Assembly: GCA_002215645.1 (NCBI GenBank)
Contig: NGFI01000005.1
Coordinates: 860,678 to 924,677 of the forward strand
Source: Gemmatimonadetes bacterium 2013_60CM_65_52
GTDB taxonomy: Bacteria > Gemmatimonadota > Gemmatimonadetes > Gemmatimonadales > Gemmatimonadaceae
Length of the DNA stretch: 64,000 nucleotides
Direction: 5' to 3'
In this document: piece by piece, positions 26,320 through 36,108 of the stretch
Numbering within the stretch: position 1 is the stretch's first letter
How the letters are laid out: the number at the start of each line of letters is the position of its first letter
Translations under genes and position numbers: made by a program
Notes under the pieces: model-generated
What the model saw: only the letters and a program-made list of their open reading frames with translations
Databases searched by the model: none
What the model was told of the DNA's origin: nothing

Positions 26320-28054
26320 GCGCGAGCTCTCGGGGGGATTTGCCTGGCGTCGCGACACAGTTGTCGCATCCGCCGCACGCCTTTCTCGCGGCGGGGTCGC
26401 CGAAATATCGAAGAACGAAACCACGCCGACAACTGCGCGTGTACGCGTACGACTGCACCGAATCGAGCTTCGCCAGGTCCGCGCGACGCCGGCGATCGAG
26501 TACATCCCAGTCGATCGGAAATGCAGAGAGTGGGCGGCGACGATCGCGAACCCGATCGCCCGCGCCAAGTCGGCGCCATGCCACGAATTGGTCACGCTGC
26601 AGAGCGTCGAGCAGCGATCCCGCTGCGCGCGCGCCGCCGAACGCGGCCGGAATCGCGGCAAGATCGAGCGTGACGCCGTCGTTCAGTCGGTCGCCGCCGA
26701 CGATTCGCCACAACGCTCGCAGGAGCTCGCGTTCGGTCGAACGGTCGCCGCTCAGCTCGCGTTTGATTCGCTCGGGTGTAGCAAGCAGACGGATCTCGAT
26801 GTGACTCTCGGACCGCTGGTCCGGCTGCAAGGCGCCCGCGACCGTCAGAATTCGCAGCGCCGACTCGACTTCCCGATCGTTGACCTTGCCCGGGAGACTT
26901 TCGGCGATGGCTGCGGCATCGAGATCTCCGTTCGCATCGACCTCGAGAGCGCGTTTGAAGACGCGCTCGACCAGCGTGCGCGTGGGATACGCGCCCTTGA
27001 TGAAGAACTCGTGCGTGAACCGGTCCTGGAACGCATGAAGAAGAAAGACGTCCGAGGGCTCTCCGTCGCGTCCCGCGCGCCCGGCCTCCTGATAGTAGCT
27101 CTCAAGCGTCCCCGGCATGGCGTGGTGAACGACGATTCTGACGTTCGGCTTGTCGATACCCATACCGAACGCGTTCGTCGCCACGATGACACGCACCTGT
27201 TCGTTCATGAACGCGTTCTGGACCTCGTGACGTCGCCCGTCATCGAGACCGGCGTGGTACGCGGCGACCGTGATGCGCGAGCGCTCCAGCGTCTGCGTGA
27301 CGCGCTCCACGTTGCGCCGCGTGGACGCATAGACGATCGCCACGCCCGCCCTGCTCTTCAGGATGTCGATGAGCGCCGCGTCCTTGGCCTCGTCGTTCTT
27401 CGTGGGCACGACGTGATAGTGCAGATTGCGGCGATCGAAGCCCGTGATGATCGTCTCCGGGTTCTCCAGGCGGAGCTGCCGCGTGATGTCGGTGCGAACA
27501 TGCTGGGTCGCCGTAGCCGTCAGGGCGACGACCGGCGGCCACCCAAGTTTTTCGCGCACGTCCGCGATGCGCAGGTAGCTCGGCCGAAAGTCATGTCCCC
27601 ATTCACTGATGCAGTGCGCCTCGTCCACCGCCAACAGCGACACCCCGATGGCGCGCAAACGCTCGGCCGTGGCTCCCGCATCGAATCGTTCGGGCGCCAC
27701 GTACAGCAGCCGGACTTCACCGCGCGCCACACGCGCCAGCCGAACGGCAATTTCCGCGGAAGTGAGGGTGCTGTTCACGAACGTGGCGGGAATGCCGCGC
27801 GTTGCCAGCGCGTCGACCTGATCCTTCATGAGCGAGATCAGCGGGCTGACGACGACCGTCAACCCTGGGAGAACCAACGCCGGCACCTGGTAGCACAGCG
27901 ATTTTCCGCCGCCGGTGGGAAGCACCACGAGCGTATCTCGTCCGGACAGGACCGATGCGACGGCGCTCTCCTGGCCAGCCCGGAATGCGGGATAGCCGAA
28001 TCGCGAGCTCAGCACAGCCCTGGCCTCAGCGAGGGTCGGTCGCCGATCGGTCAT
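26294..28054 (-). CDS. recQ: ATP-dependent DNA helicase RecQ
   Basis: 3'-5' DNA helicase for recombination repair; 586 residues. Helicase motifs: Q-motif FRAGQESAV, Walker A LPTGGGKSLCYQVPA, LISLMKDQV, Walker B DEAHCISEWGHDFRPSY, and motif VI AGRAGRDG. The RQC zinc cluster reads CRRGFVLRYFGD...CGGCDNC close to the C terminus. It stops shortly after the zinc cluster, so the winged-helix segment is rearranged or reduced and the HRDC domain is absent, compared with about 610 residues in E. coli. Confidence 0.92.
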   Translation of the reverse strand: MTDRRPTLAEARAVLSSRFGYPAFRAGQESAVASVLSGRDTLVVLPTGGGKSLCYQVPALVLPGLTVVVSPLISLMKDQVDALATRGIPATFVNSTLTSAEIAVRLARVARGEVRLLYVAPERFDAGATAERLRAIGVSLLAVDEAHCISEWGHDFRPSYLRIADVREKLGWPPVVALTATATQHVRTDITRQLRLENPETIITGFDRRNLHYHVVPTKNDEAKDAALIDILKSRAGVAIVYASTRRNVERVTQTLERSRITVAAYHAGLDDGRRHEVQNAFMNEQVRVIVATNAFGMGIDKPNVRIVVHHAMPGTLESYYQEAGRAGRDGEPSDVFLLHAFQDRFTHEFFIKGAYPTRTLVERVFKRALEVDANGDLDAAAIAESLPGKVNDREVESALRILTVAGALQPDQRSESHIEIRLLATPERIKRELSGDRSTERELLRALWRIVGGDRLNDGVTLDLAAIPAAFGGARAAGSLLDALQRDQFVAWRRLGAGDRVRDRRRPLSAFPIDWDVLDRRRRADLAKLDSVQSYAYTRSCRRGFVLRYFGDPAARKACGGCDNCVATPGKSPRELAHGRRTLLR

Positions 28055-28114
28055 GCGTGAAAGATGTCGCTGATCGCGCGACGCGCCGTCATCACGCGGA
28101 TTCGCGGCGCACCA

Positions 28115-30616
28115 TCACACCGCGCGGGCGAAGTGGCCCCGTGTGAATTCGCCGCCGAGTATCGTTCGAACGCCGTTGGATGGTGCGTTGGTGCCTGCGA
28201 CGAGCTGCTCCAGCATGGCACGGTATCCGGACACCACCTGCGCGACCGGGTCGCCCGCCACGTTGAAGATGACCTGGAAGTTTCTCACGCCGCCGCGCCA
28301 GAGTCGTGGGAGATACTCGCCGCCCTCCAGCGGACGAGAATGCAGCAGCCGATTGCGGCATGCAGAATCCGTGGCGACGGCAAAGCTGTAGCCAGCGGGA
28401 TCCGTGAGCTGCACGTTCACGTGCTTCTGCACACAGAGGTCGCGACACGTGGTCGGCACGCGATCGAAGGCGGCAGAGAGGACACAGTGTTCGATGGTCA
28501 TGCCCTCAGGGCGTCCGTACAGGAGGACATCGAAGCCTGCGCCGCCCCACGGCTCGCACGTGGCAAGCAACTCATCCACCGTGAGCTCGATGGACAGCGT
28601 TATCCGCCGTGCGCCCAGTCGGAAGAGCTCCGCGGCGGTGTGCTGATTGAAGCAGTTGACGGCATAGTCGGCGATGACGTCGCGCCCTTCGCGGCCGAGC
28701 TCCGCCAGAAGACCAAGATGCCCCGTCAGCAATGGCAGCCCCAGGTCGAGCCACTTGGCCATGTCGCCGCGCTCCTCGGGACGCACGATGGTTGGCGTGC
28801 GCAGGCGAAGCGTGACGCCGCGCGCCGCGAGCTCGCGGTCGAGGGTGCGCACCCGACTCACCGGCGGAGACGGATGACGTAGAAATGGGTCGAGGACGAC
28901 CGTGGTGGCGCCGGCATCCGCCGCCGCTCTGGCGTCATCGAGCGTGAACACGGACGCCACGAGGTCGAAGTCCGGATGCGCCGGCTCGATGCGCTGCACG
29001 GCGAGTCGATCAGCGACAGCGAGAACGCCGGTGACGACCGCGCGCCGCTCGGCGACTCGCGCGTGATGCGCCCAGTCGCGCTGCTGAAGCAGCTCGTCAA
29101 CGGCCCGCTGCCGGACGTGATTCAGCTCGCTGATCGGCAAGAAGAGGTCTGAAGCCAGTGCTGCGTCGTCGAGCGCACCGAGGACGAACGGTGTATCGCC
29201 GAGGCGGCCGAGCTGTTCTCGCAGCACTGAACGGTCGAGCGCGCGCTTTGACGCAGGCGCGAGCGTGATTTCACTGCGAATCGCGACGGACGCGCCGTCC
29301 ACCGTGAACATCGCCGAAAGTGGCGAGCCCGCGGAGCCGAACACGCGCGCATCGAGACGCGCTTTGCGCGAGCGAATCTCTCCGGGAACTGCGGCATAGC
29401 TCGCACGAGCGCGTTCGAGCAGCGATGCATGAGAGCTGCGCACGACGACCGAGTCGTCGGCAACCGACATCCGCGACGGCACCGTGATGACCTGACGAAG
29501 CGGCGCATGTCCCGAAAGCGTGCGCACCGCGGCAATCGTGAATCCGACCGATGCGCCGCCGTGCGATTCCGGAGCCTCGAAGCCAATGCCGTCGCCGGCC
29601 TCCAGGGGCGTGGACACTTCGACCACCACATCCCGCCCTTCGCGTCCGACGACCCGCCCGAGCATCAGCCCGCGATTGTCGGGGTGCGAACGCGTGACAT
29701 ACTCACGACCCTGCCGACCACCGTACATACCGCCCGTGAAGCCCCGGCTGAAGATCTGCGCGAGGGGCTCGACGTCGGCCGGCAGAGGAGCAGAGCGATC
29801 GCCCTCCGCGAGGCGATCGAGAAATGTGCGATAGCCATGCGTCACGGTAGCGACGTACTCCGGCCGCTTCTTGCGGCCCTCGACCTTGAGACAGCCGACG
29901 CCGGCATCGGCGATGTCAGCCAGATGCTCCGCCGCGGCCAGGTCCTTCGCCGAAATGAGAAAACCGCGGTCGAGCTCCTCCCCCGTCCCGACATCGGTGA
30001 GCACGTAATCCTTTCGGCAGGACTGCGCGCACGACCCGCGATTCGCGCTGCGCTCGGAGATCATGCCGGACATGAAACACTGTCCGCTGTAGGCGATGCA
30101 GAGCGCGCCATGAATGAACGTCTCGAGGCCCAGCTCCGGCGCGGCGGCGCGAATGGCGCGGATGTCGTCGAGCGTGTTCTCGCGCGCGAGCACCACGCGG
30201 TCCACGCCGAGCTCTCGCATGACGCGCGCGCCACTCTCATCGTGCACGGTCATCTGCGTGGACCCATGCAGCTCGAAGCCGGGGTACACCTGCTGGATGA
30301 GGCGCACGAGCCCGAGGTCCTGCACGATGGCCGCGTCCACGCCGCGATCGATGGCCTCGCCGAGAAACATCAGCGCATCGGCGAGCTCGGCCGGCTTGAG
30401 CAGGATGTTGAGCGTGAGATAGATCCGGCGTCCCCGCTCGTGCGCGAGACGGCATGCCTCCTCGAGCTCGTCGAGCGTGAGCTGCGCGCCCTCGTCGCGG
30501 GCATTGAAGCGCTCGGCGCCGAGGTAGACGGCGTCGGCTCCGTTGGCGATGGCGGCACGCACGGCATCGAGGGAGCCGGCAGGCGAGAGCAACTCGGGAA
30601 CAGCAAGGCGCGACAT
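28115..30616 (-). CDS. U32-family peptidase / RlhA-like tRNA-rRNA hydroxylation protein
   Basis: 833 residues. The N-terminal U32 domain is clear: ELLSPAGSLDAVRAAIANGADAVYLG, HGSTQMTVHD, FIHGALCIAYSGQCFMSGMISERSANRGSCAQSCRKDY (the conserved cysteines), and KVEGRKKRPEYVATVTHGYR. A DUF3656-type middle region and a C-terminal repeat of the barrel with CRDLCVQKH follow. Family members such as RlhA hydroxylate 23S rRNA rather than cleave peptides, and the Cys set supports that role, but which substrate is used here is unknown. Confidence 0.88.
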   Translation of the reverse strand: MSRLAVPELLSPAGSLDAVRAAIANGADAVYLGAERFNARDEGAQLTLDELEEACRLAHERGRRIYLTLNILLKPAELADALMFLGEAIDRGVDAAIVQDLGLVRLIQQVYPGFELHGSTQMTVHDESGARVMRELGVDRVVLARENTLDDIRAIRAAAPELGLETFIHGALCIAYSGQCFMSGMISERSANRGSCAQSCRKDYVLTDVGTGEELDRGFLISAKDLAAAEHLADIADAGVGCLKVEGRKKRPEYVATVTHGYRTFLDRLAEGDRSAPLPADVEPLAQIFSRGFTGGMYGGRQGREYVTRSHPDNRGLMLGRVVGREGRDVVVEVSTPLEAGDGIGFEAPESHGGASVGFTIAAVRTLSGHAPLRQVITVPSRMSVADDSVVVRSSHASLLERARASYAAVPGEIRSRKARLDARVFGSAGSPLSAMFTVDGASVAIRSEITLAPASKRALDRSVLREQLGRLGDTPFVLGALDDAALASDLFLPISELNHVRQRAVDELLQQRDWAHHARVAERRAVVTGVLAVADRLAVQRIEPAHPDFDLVASVFTLDDARAAADAGATTVVLDPFLRHPSPPVSRVRTLDRELAARGVTLRLRTPTIVRPEERGDMAKWLDLGLPLLTGHLGLLAELGREGRDVIADYAVNCFNQHTAAELFRLGARRITLSIELTVDELLATCEPWGGAGFDVLLYGRPEGMTIEHCVLSAAFDRVPTTCRDLCVQKHVNVQLTDPAGYSFAVATDSACRNRLLHSRPLEGGEYLPRLWRGGVRNFQVIFNVAGDPVAQVVSGYRAMLEQLVAGTNAPSNGVRTILGGEFTRGHFARAV

Positions 30617-30628
30617 GAACCTTGGAAT

Positions 30629-30796
30629 CTAGTCGCCCCCGAGCCAGCGTGCGGGCACGAATCGCAGCAGGAGGGCCACCACGAGGATGGCCATGCCCGC
30701 AACTCGGGTGGCGGAAACGTCGCTCACCTTGCCGTACGCCCAAACCGCGACCCCGATGAGGGCAAGCGCCAGGCGCGCGGTCAGAAGGCGCCTCAT
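30629..30796 (-). CDS. tiny two-helix membrane protein
   Basis: 55 residues: LLTARLALALIGVAVWAYG and GMAILVVALLLRFVPARWLG form two hydrophobic helices joined by a short loop (KVSDVSATRV). The start codon overlaps the enoyl-CoA hydratase stop as ATGA, which supports real translation. No family recognised. It ends 12 nt before the start of the U32 gene. Confidence 0.6.
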   Translation of the reverse strand: MRRLLTARLALALIGVAVWAYGKVSDVSATRVAGMAILVVALLLRFVPARWLGGD

Positions 30797-31560
30797 TCGC
30801 GGTTCTTGCGCTGCGTGAAGCGCCGCACGCCGGCCTTGAAGGCGTCGGTGGCACGCGACTCCACATTGGTGACGACCCCCGCCGCGATGCCATCCTCGAA
30901 CGAGAGGGCGTCGAGCTTGTGGAACAGCCATTTCGTGAGCGCGAGCGACGTCGGCGGCGCGAGGCTGATCTGTTCGAGCGTAGCGTTGATGTCGTCGTCG
31001 AACGTAGCCGCCGGCACCACACGGCTCACGAGCCCTATCCGCTCGGCTTCTTCGGCGCTGATGATCCGCCCCGTGAGGACGAGATCCGCCGCATGCTTTT
31101 CGCCCACGGCGCGGCGTAGCATGGTCATCACCATCGCGGGCACGAAGCCGACACGGACCTCCGGGTAGCCGAACTCAGCGCCCTCGTGCGCCAGCACGAT
31201 GTCGCATGCCGTGGCCAGTCCAGCGCCGCCGGCCAGGGCGCGTCCCCGTACGGTGCACACGACGGGCTTCATCAGCGCCCGGATAGCAAGGAATACCCGC
31301 CCCAGCGCCTCGGCGTCGGCGCGCTGCGCGTCGCTGCCGGCCTCGAGCATCCGTTCGAGCGCCTCGAGATCCACGCCCGCGCAGAAGTCCTCGCCTTCGG
31401 CGCCAAGGTGGATGACGCGGCACGCGGCGTCGGACTCGAATTGGGCGAGCGCGGCAAACAGGTCGTCCGCCATCCGGCGATCGAGCGCGTTCCGCTTTTC
31501 GGGGCGCGCCAGAATGATGCGGCCGACTGCCCCATCGCGGAGAAGGCGGACGCGAGTCAT
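30793..31560 (-). CDS. enoyl-CoA hydratase/isomerase family protein
   Basis: 255-residue crotonase-fold enzyme. Oxyanion-hole segments EDFCAGVDLEALE and VCTVRGRALAGGAGLATACDIVLAHEGAEFGYPEVRVGFVPAM are clear; the glutamate in FGYPEV is in the usual catalytic region. Context with a carboxyltransferase and AtuA-type genes points to degradation of branched or terpenoid acyl-CoAs, where such enzymes hydrate glutaconyl-type intermediates. The start at ATG 31558-31560 overlaps the upstream stop by ATGA. Confidence 0.9.
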   Translation of the reverse strand: MTRVRLLRDGAVGRIILARPEKRNALDRRMADDLFAALAQFESDAACRVIHLGAEGEDFCAGVDLEALERMLEAGSDAQRADAEALGRVFLAIRALMKPVVCTVRGRALAGGAGLATACDIVLAHEGAEFGYPEVRVGFVPAMVMTMLRRAVGEKHAADLVLTGRIISAEEAERIGLVSRVVPAATFDDDINATLEQISLAPPTSLALTKWLFHKLDALSFEDGIAAGVVTNVESRATDAFKAGVRRFTQRKNRE

Positions 31561-31913
31561 GCGCGCATCTCCGGAAGGCCGAGCGTGGCGGCCTCGGCGG
31601 TGTCGACCTCGAGGATCATACGGAGCATCGCGGTGGAGAAGACCTTCCCCTGCGCGTCGGTCTTCAGCGACAGTGTGCCGCCCCCGTCCAGCGCGCCGTG
31701 CAGGAGAAAATTGAGCGCGCGGAGGTTGGGAAGCTCGTATCGCTCCACGTCCCCCGTGATCACGCCCTGGAAATGCCGTTTCACCCGCTCGCGCGTGAGC
31801 TGCGCCGCGATGACGGGATACCATTCTGGTCTCAACGCGATGACGCCGACGTTGGCCGTATCGCCCTTGTCGCCGGAGCGGGCGTGGGCGATGTCCACCA
31901 GCCGTACTCTCAC
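31557..31913 (-). CDS. AtuA C-terminal ferredoxin-fold-like domain protein (stand-alone)
   Basis: 118 residues from the GTG at 31911-31913 (GTGA overlap with the preceding gene). It contains [30 protein letters not shown], diagnostic of the C-terminal domain found in acyclic-terpene-utilisation protein AtuA, and [19 protein letters not shown]. In Pseudomonas this domain is fused to the AtuA N-terminal domain; here it is a separate gene next to it. Confidence 0.85.
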   Translation of the reverse strand: MRVRLVDIAHARSGDKGDTANVGVIALRPEWYPVIAAQLTRERVKRHFQGVITGDVERYELPNLRALNFLLHGALDGGGTLSLKTDAQGKVFSTAMLRMILEVDTAEAATLGLPEMRA

Positions 31914-33277
31914 GAGAGCACCTCCACGCGTGTTTCGACGACACGCTTGTCCACGAGCGCGGGCCAATAGGCCACGATCTCCTCGACCTTCGGACGTCCG
32001 CCCGCGAATCCCGTGACGCTCGGAGGTCCATTGAGCACCAGCGGCGCGATCTCGCGAGTGAATCGCTCGACGGCGCGACGGTCGGGAGATCGGACGCCGA
32101 TGCGGAGCTGCACTTCCGGGGCCTCGCACGATGTCTCGGCAAGCGGACCGTGTGCGGCGCTCACGCCGACGAACTCGGTGAGCGTGTGCTCAAACGTGAG
32201 ACCCATCGCCGCCAGTCTCTCGCGCAACACCCTGTCGGCGAGGCGGGCCTTCTCGAGCGCGTCCGGCCATGCGTAGACGAGCGTGCCGACTGCCTTGCAG
32301 CCGGCGCGATACGCGATGGACACCTTCAGCTTGTCGGTCGCCGGACGTCCCTTGATGCCGAATACTCGCACGCGGTTCGGCCCATCGTCCGCCAGGTTGA
32401 TCGTCGTGAAGTCCGCGACGACGTCCGGCGTGATGTAGGTGCGCGGATCGCCCATCTCGTAGACACACTGCTCCGTCACCGAGGGCACGTTGATTCGCCC
32501 GCCCGTGCCAGGGTGCTTCGTGACGGTGAACGTGCCATCCGCGCGCGCCTCGACGATCGGGTAGCCGACGTTCGCGAGATCCGGGATGGTCCGCCAGTCG
32601 TACAGGCAGTTGCCGCCGGAGCACTGTGCCCCGCACTCGATGATGTGGCCCGCGATGATGCCCGCGGCGAGGCGGTCCCAGTCGTTCGCGTCCCAACCGA
32701 ATTCGTGTCGCAGCGGCGCCATCGTGAGCGCCGTGTCCGTGGAGCGTCCGGTGACGACCACGTTCGCTCCGCGGCGCAGCGCTTCGACGATGGGCGTCGA
32801 GCCGATGTACGCGTTGGCGGAGAGCACGCGATCACGCACGGTGCTGAGTGGCTCGCCTGTGTCCATGTGCGTCAACGGATGACCCGCCGCGAGCAGCTCG
32901 TCCAGGCGAGGGAGCAAGTCGTCTCCCGTGACGACGCCCACCCGAACCTTGCCAGCGGCTCCCTTCGCACGAGCGACCTCGAGCACCGCCTTCGCGCACG
33001 CTTCCGGATTCACGCCACCGGCGTTGGCAATCACGCGTACGCCGCGCTCGGCGACCGCGGGCAGCACGCTCTCCATGGCGCCGATGAAGTCGCGCGCGTA
33101 GCCCATCGCCGGGTCGCGTTCCTTCTGCTTCTGCAGAATGGACATCGTGACCTCGGCGAGATAGTCCAGCATGAGATAGTCGACTGGACCGCCTTCCACC
33201 TGACGGCGCGGTGCGTCGAGCCAGTCGCCCCAGAAGCCCTGCCCGGAGGCGACGCGAACGATTCGATCAGCGGTCAC
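31910..33277 (-). CDS. AtuA-like (DUF1446) protein
   Basis: 455 residues matching the AtuA N-terminal domain: [88 protein letters not shown], and [15 protein letters not shown]. AtuA takes part in acyclic terpene (citronellol/geranyl) degradation in Pseudomonas, but its reaction is not defined, and DUF1446 proteins also occur in leucine/isovalerate-type clusters. The GTG at 33275-33277 is the start giving the family N terminus. Confidence 0.85.
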   Translation of the reverse strand: MTADRIVRVASGQGFWGDWLDAPRRQVEGGPVDYLMLDYLAEVTMSILQKQKERDPAMGYARDFIGAMESVLPAVAERGVRVIANAGGVNPEACAKAVLEVARAKGAAGKVRVGVVTGDDLLPRLDELLAAGHPLTHMDTGEPLSTVRDRVLSANAYIGSTPIVEALRRGANVVVTGRSTDTALTMAPLRHEFGWDANDWDRLAAGIIAGHIIECGAQCSGGNCLYDWRTIPDLANVGYPIVEARADGTFTVTKHPGTGGRINVPSVTEQCVYEMGDPRTYITPDVVADFTTINLADDGPNRVRVFGIKGRPATDKLKVSIAYRAGCKAVGTLVYAWPDALEKARLADRVLRERLAAMGLTFEHTLTEFVGVSAAHGPLAETSCEAPEVQLRIGVRSPDRRAVERFTREIAPLVLNGPPSVTGFAGGRPKVEEIVAYWPALVDKRVVETRVEVLS

Positions 33278-33287
33278 AGAATCTTTC

Positions 33288-34889
33288 TCATTCCAGTGGC
33301 GGGAGGACGAATGGGCCGAGGTGCGGCCCGCTGTTGTGGAGCGAGGCGCGCAACGCAAGGGCGATCACGTCGCGCGTGTCCTCCGGATAGATCACGGCGT
33401 CCACGTAGCCACGTGCCGCTGCGTAGCGCGCGTCGAGCTGATGCTCGTAGTCCTCGCGCATGTCGTCGACGGCACGCTGTGTCTTTCCATCGAGCGGACG
33501 CTTCTCTTCGGCCGCTTTCGTGAGCGCTGGGCCGTGCACGGCCTGAACGGCCGCCTCGCCCTCCATGACAGCCATGCGCCCAGTGGGCCACGAGAAGATG
33601 AAGTCGGGATCGAAGCCCTGACCCGCCATGGCGTAATAGCCCGCGCCCGAGGCGTGATTCACCGTGAGGACGATCTTGGGCACGCGAGCCGTCGCCATGG
33701 CTTCGACGAAGCGCGCACCGGAGCGAATTACGCCCTCATGCTCGGACTCCGGGCCGACCATGAATCCGGAGACATCCTGCACGAAGAGCAGCGGAATCCG
33801 CTGCCGATCGCAGCGATCGATGAAGAACGCCACCTTCTCGGCGCTCTCCGCGTAGAGAATACCGCCGAATCGCGGCTTCTCACCCTGACGTCCCTTGATG
33901 AGTCCCCGCTGGTTCGCAATGATGCCCACGGACACTCCCTCGATGCGCGCATCCGCGCAGATCATCTCTCGCGCGAGCTCGCCCTGGAATTCGGCGAGAC
34001 TGCCACCGTCCACGATGACGCGAAGGATCTCGTGCATGTCGTACGACATGCGATGATCGGTGGGAAGCAGGCCGTACAACGTATGGGATGGCGCGCCGGG
34101 CTCGACGCTCGCGTCGACGTCGGGACCGTGCGCGGGAGGCAATTGCGCAACCAGCTCGCGCAGCTTGACCAGGCATGCGTCGTCGTCGTCCACGGCGTAG
34201 TGCGCCACGCCGCTGATCTGCGTATGCGTGACCGCGCCGCCGAGTGTCTCGCCGTCGACGTTCTGTCCCGTGGCGCCCTTCACGAGATTCGGCCCACCGA
34301 GGCCCATGAACGACGAGCCCTTCACCATGACGATGAGATCGGAGAGCGCGGGGAGATACGCTCCGCCTGCGATGCATGGGCCCATCACCGCGGCAAGCTG
34401 CGGAACGCGCAGGTAGCGCCGCATGATGGAGTTGTAATAGAAGATCCGACTCGCGCCGTATTGCCCGGGAAATACGCCGCCCTGGTACGGCAGGTTCACG
34501 CCTGCCGAGTCCACGAGATACACGATGGGGATGCGGCACCGCATCGCGACTTCCTGCGCACGAAGGATCTTGCGGATCGTCTCGGGCCACCACGAGCCCG
34601 CCTTTACAGTGGCATCATTTGCCACGACGACGACGGGACGGCCGTGAACCAGACCGACGCCCGTGATGACGCCGGCGCCAGGCGCCTGACCGTCGTATTG
34701 ATCGTAGGCGACGAGGAGGCCGATCTCGAGAAAGCGGGCGCCGGCGTCGCACAACTTCGCGACGCGTTCGCGCGCCGTGAGCTTTCCTTGCGAGTGCTGC
34801 TTATCGATCTTGTCGGTGCCGCCGCCGAGGCGCAGGCGCGCCTCCAGGGCGCGAAGCTCGGCGCTCAGTTCGCGAAGCCGGGTGGTCAC
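33288..34889 (-). CDS. acyl-CoA carboxylase, carboxyltransferase (beta) subunit
   Basis: 533 residues of the methylcrotonyl/propionyl-CoA carboxylase beta family. Landmarks: [27 protein letters not shown] at the N terminus, [43 protein letters not shown]-like and [35 protein letters not shown] and [19 protein letters not shown]. The VDSAGVNLP...Q motif set is closest to methylcrotonyl/geranyl-CoA types. No biotin carboxylase or BCCP subunit lies in the window. Start GTG 34887-34889, 7 nt after the B12-subunit stop. Confidence 0.9.
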   Translation of the reverse strand: MTTRLRELSAELRALEARLRLGGGTDKIDKQHSQGKLTARERVAKLCDAGARFLEIGLLVAYDQYDGQAPGAGVITGVGLVHGRPVVVVANDATVKAGSWWPETIRKILRAQEVAMRCRIPIVYLVDSAGVNLPYQGGVFPGQYGASRIFYYNSIMRRYLRVPQLAAVMGPCIAGGAYLPALSDLIVMVKGSSFMGLGGPNLVKGATGQNVDGETLGGAVTHTQISGVAHYAVDDDDACLVKLRELVAQLPPAHGPDVDASVEPGAPSHTLYGLLPTDHRMSYDMHEILRVIVDGGSLAEFQGELAREMICADARIEGVSVGIIANQRGLIKGRQGEKPRFGGILYAESAEKVAFFIDRCDRQRIPLLFVQDVSGFMVGPESEHEGVIRSGARFVEAMATARVPKIVLTVNHASGAGYYAMAGQGFDPDFIFSWPTGRMAVMEGEAAVQAVHGPALTKAAEEKRPLDGKTQRAVDDMREDYEHQLDARYAAARGYVDAVIYPEDTRDVIALALRASLHNSGPHLGPFVLPPLE

Positions 34890-34896
34890 GTGCGGC

Positions 34897-35307
34897 TCAG
34901 GCTTCCTGGCGCGACCGCTCAGCGAACCATTCCCGGATGTACTCGACCAGCTCGGACGTGGGCGTACCCGGTCCAAACAGTTTGCCGGTGCCCAGGGCCT
35001 TGAGAGCGTCCATGTCCTCTCTCGGAATGATGCCGCCGCCGGTGATGAGGATGTCCTCGCGGCCCTGCTCGCGTAGCAGGTCGAGGACGCGCGGGAAGAG
35101 GGTCATGTGCGCGCCGCTCAATATCGAGAGTCCGACGACGTCGACGTCCTCCTGGACGGCGGCCGTCGCGATCATTTCGGGGGTCTGGTGGAGGCCGGTG
35201 TAGATGACCTCCATCCCCGCGTCGCGGAGCGAGGCGGCGACCACTTTGGCGCCCCGATCGTGGCCGTCGAGGCCGGGCTTTGCGACGAGAACTCGTATCG
35301 GACGCAT
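34897..35307 (-). CDS. methylmalonyl-CoA mutase small (B12-binding) subunit
   Basis: 136-residue stand-alone cobalamin-binding domain: [33 protein letters not shown] contains the DxHxxG motif whose histidine ligates cobalt, followed by [10 protein letters not shown] and ITGGGIIP. It complements the large subunit encoded at 36105-37796, from which it is separated by a methyltransferase gene. Split mutases of this kind occur in archaea and some bacteria. Confidence 0.93.
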   Translation of the reverse strand: MRPIRVLVAKPGLDGHDRGAKVVAASLRDAGMEVIYTGLHQTPEMIATAAVQEDVDVVGLSILSGAHMTLFPRVLDLLREQGREDILITGGGIIPREDMDALKALGTGKLFGPGTPTSELVEYIREWFAERSRQEA

Positions 35308-35343
35308 GCCATGAAGCTACTGGGCGCGCGGAGGCGGCGGCAA

Positions 35344-36108
35344 CTAATACGGTCTGCGCGCCACCAGAAGCATCTCACTCGACTGCCGGCGCAACGCACG
35401 CTCCTGAAAGCCCTCGTATGCCTGCTCCACAACGAGCCCGGCCTCGAGACACAGCTCGGCAAGTCGCGTCGCCGTATAGAGTCGAATGCGGTGCTGACGA
35501 GTGCCCCGTCCCGATCGGCCTTCCCACGCCGTATCGATCGTGAGGATTCCGGAGAGCGGATCGAAGGACCGCTCGTGCCCGATCATCGTGCCGTCCTCCG
35601 CCTTCCACCAGTCGCGCGACAGGAACTTCGCCATCACGCCGTCGCGGCTGCCGCCGTGCCAGACGAGAACGCCTCCGGGCTTCAGGACGCGTGAGAACTC
35701 GCGCATTACCCGCGCGTCGTCGCCCGGATCGGTGAAAAAGCCAAAGGACGTGAACAGGTTGAGCACCGCATCGAATCGACCGGTCCAGCGCGCCGGCAAC
35801 CGACGCATGTCGCCGCGCGTGTACTTCAAGAGCGGTCCGGTACCGCGCGCCCGCGCCTTCGCGATCAAATGCTCCGAATAGTCCAGTCCATCCACCGCAA
35901 AGCCCGCCTCGGCAAGTGGATGCGCATGTCGCCCTTGCCCGCACGGGCAGTCGAGGATGCGAGATCCCGCGGGCAGCGCCAGGACGTCGACGAGTCGCGC
36001 GACTTCACGACGGTCGCGCTCCTCAGTGAAGATGGGCTGGTACTCGAGGAGATAATGGGCGTCGAAGTACGACTCCCACCACTCGCCCTTCGACGTCCGC
36101 TTGGTCAG
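35344..36108 (-). CDS. class I SAM-dependent methyltransferase with non-canonical start
   Basis: Rossmann methyltransferase of about 254 residues: [18 protein letters not shown] at the N terminus, motif [21 protein letters not shown], acidic residue [21 protein letters not shown] (motif II region) and [11 protein letters not shown]. Between the upstream in-frame stop and motif I there is no ATG, GTG or TTG. The first plausible start is the CTG at 36106-36108, which overlaps the mutase stop codon (CTGA). The first canonical start (GTG, 35893-35895) would cut off motif I. The substrate is unknown. It lies between the two mutase subunit genes. Confidence 0.8.
   Translation of the reverse strand: MTKRTSKGEWWESYFDAHYLLEYQPIFTEERDRREVARLVDVLALPAGSRILDCPCGQGRHAHPLAEAGFAVDGLDYSEHLIAKARARGTGPLLKYTRGDMRRLPARWTGRFDAVLNLFTSFGFFTDPGDDARVMREFSRVLKPGGVLVWHGGSRDGVMAKFLSRDWWKAEDGTMIGHERSFDPLSGILTIDTAWEGRSGRGTRQHRIRLYTATRLAELCLEAGLVVEQAYEGFQERALRRQSSEMLLVARRPY

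Noticed and set aside
26318-28060. 580-codon open frame on the plus strand opposite recQ
   Set aside because: It mirrors recQ, whose helicase motifs are complete; long antisense frames are expected at this GC content and the product has no recognisable motif.
29429-31168. 579-codon plus-strand frame opposite the U32 and enoyl-CoA hydratase genes
   Set aside because: It crosses two well-supported genes on the other strand, and its composition is typical of an antisense shadow.
32150-34889. Long plus-strand frames opposite the AtuA and carboxyltransferase genes
   Set aside because: Antisense shadows of conserved genes; no domain seen.
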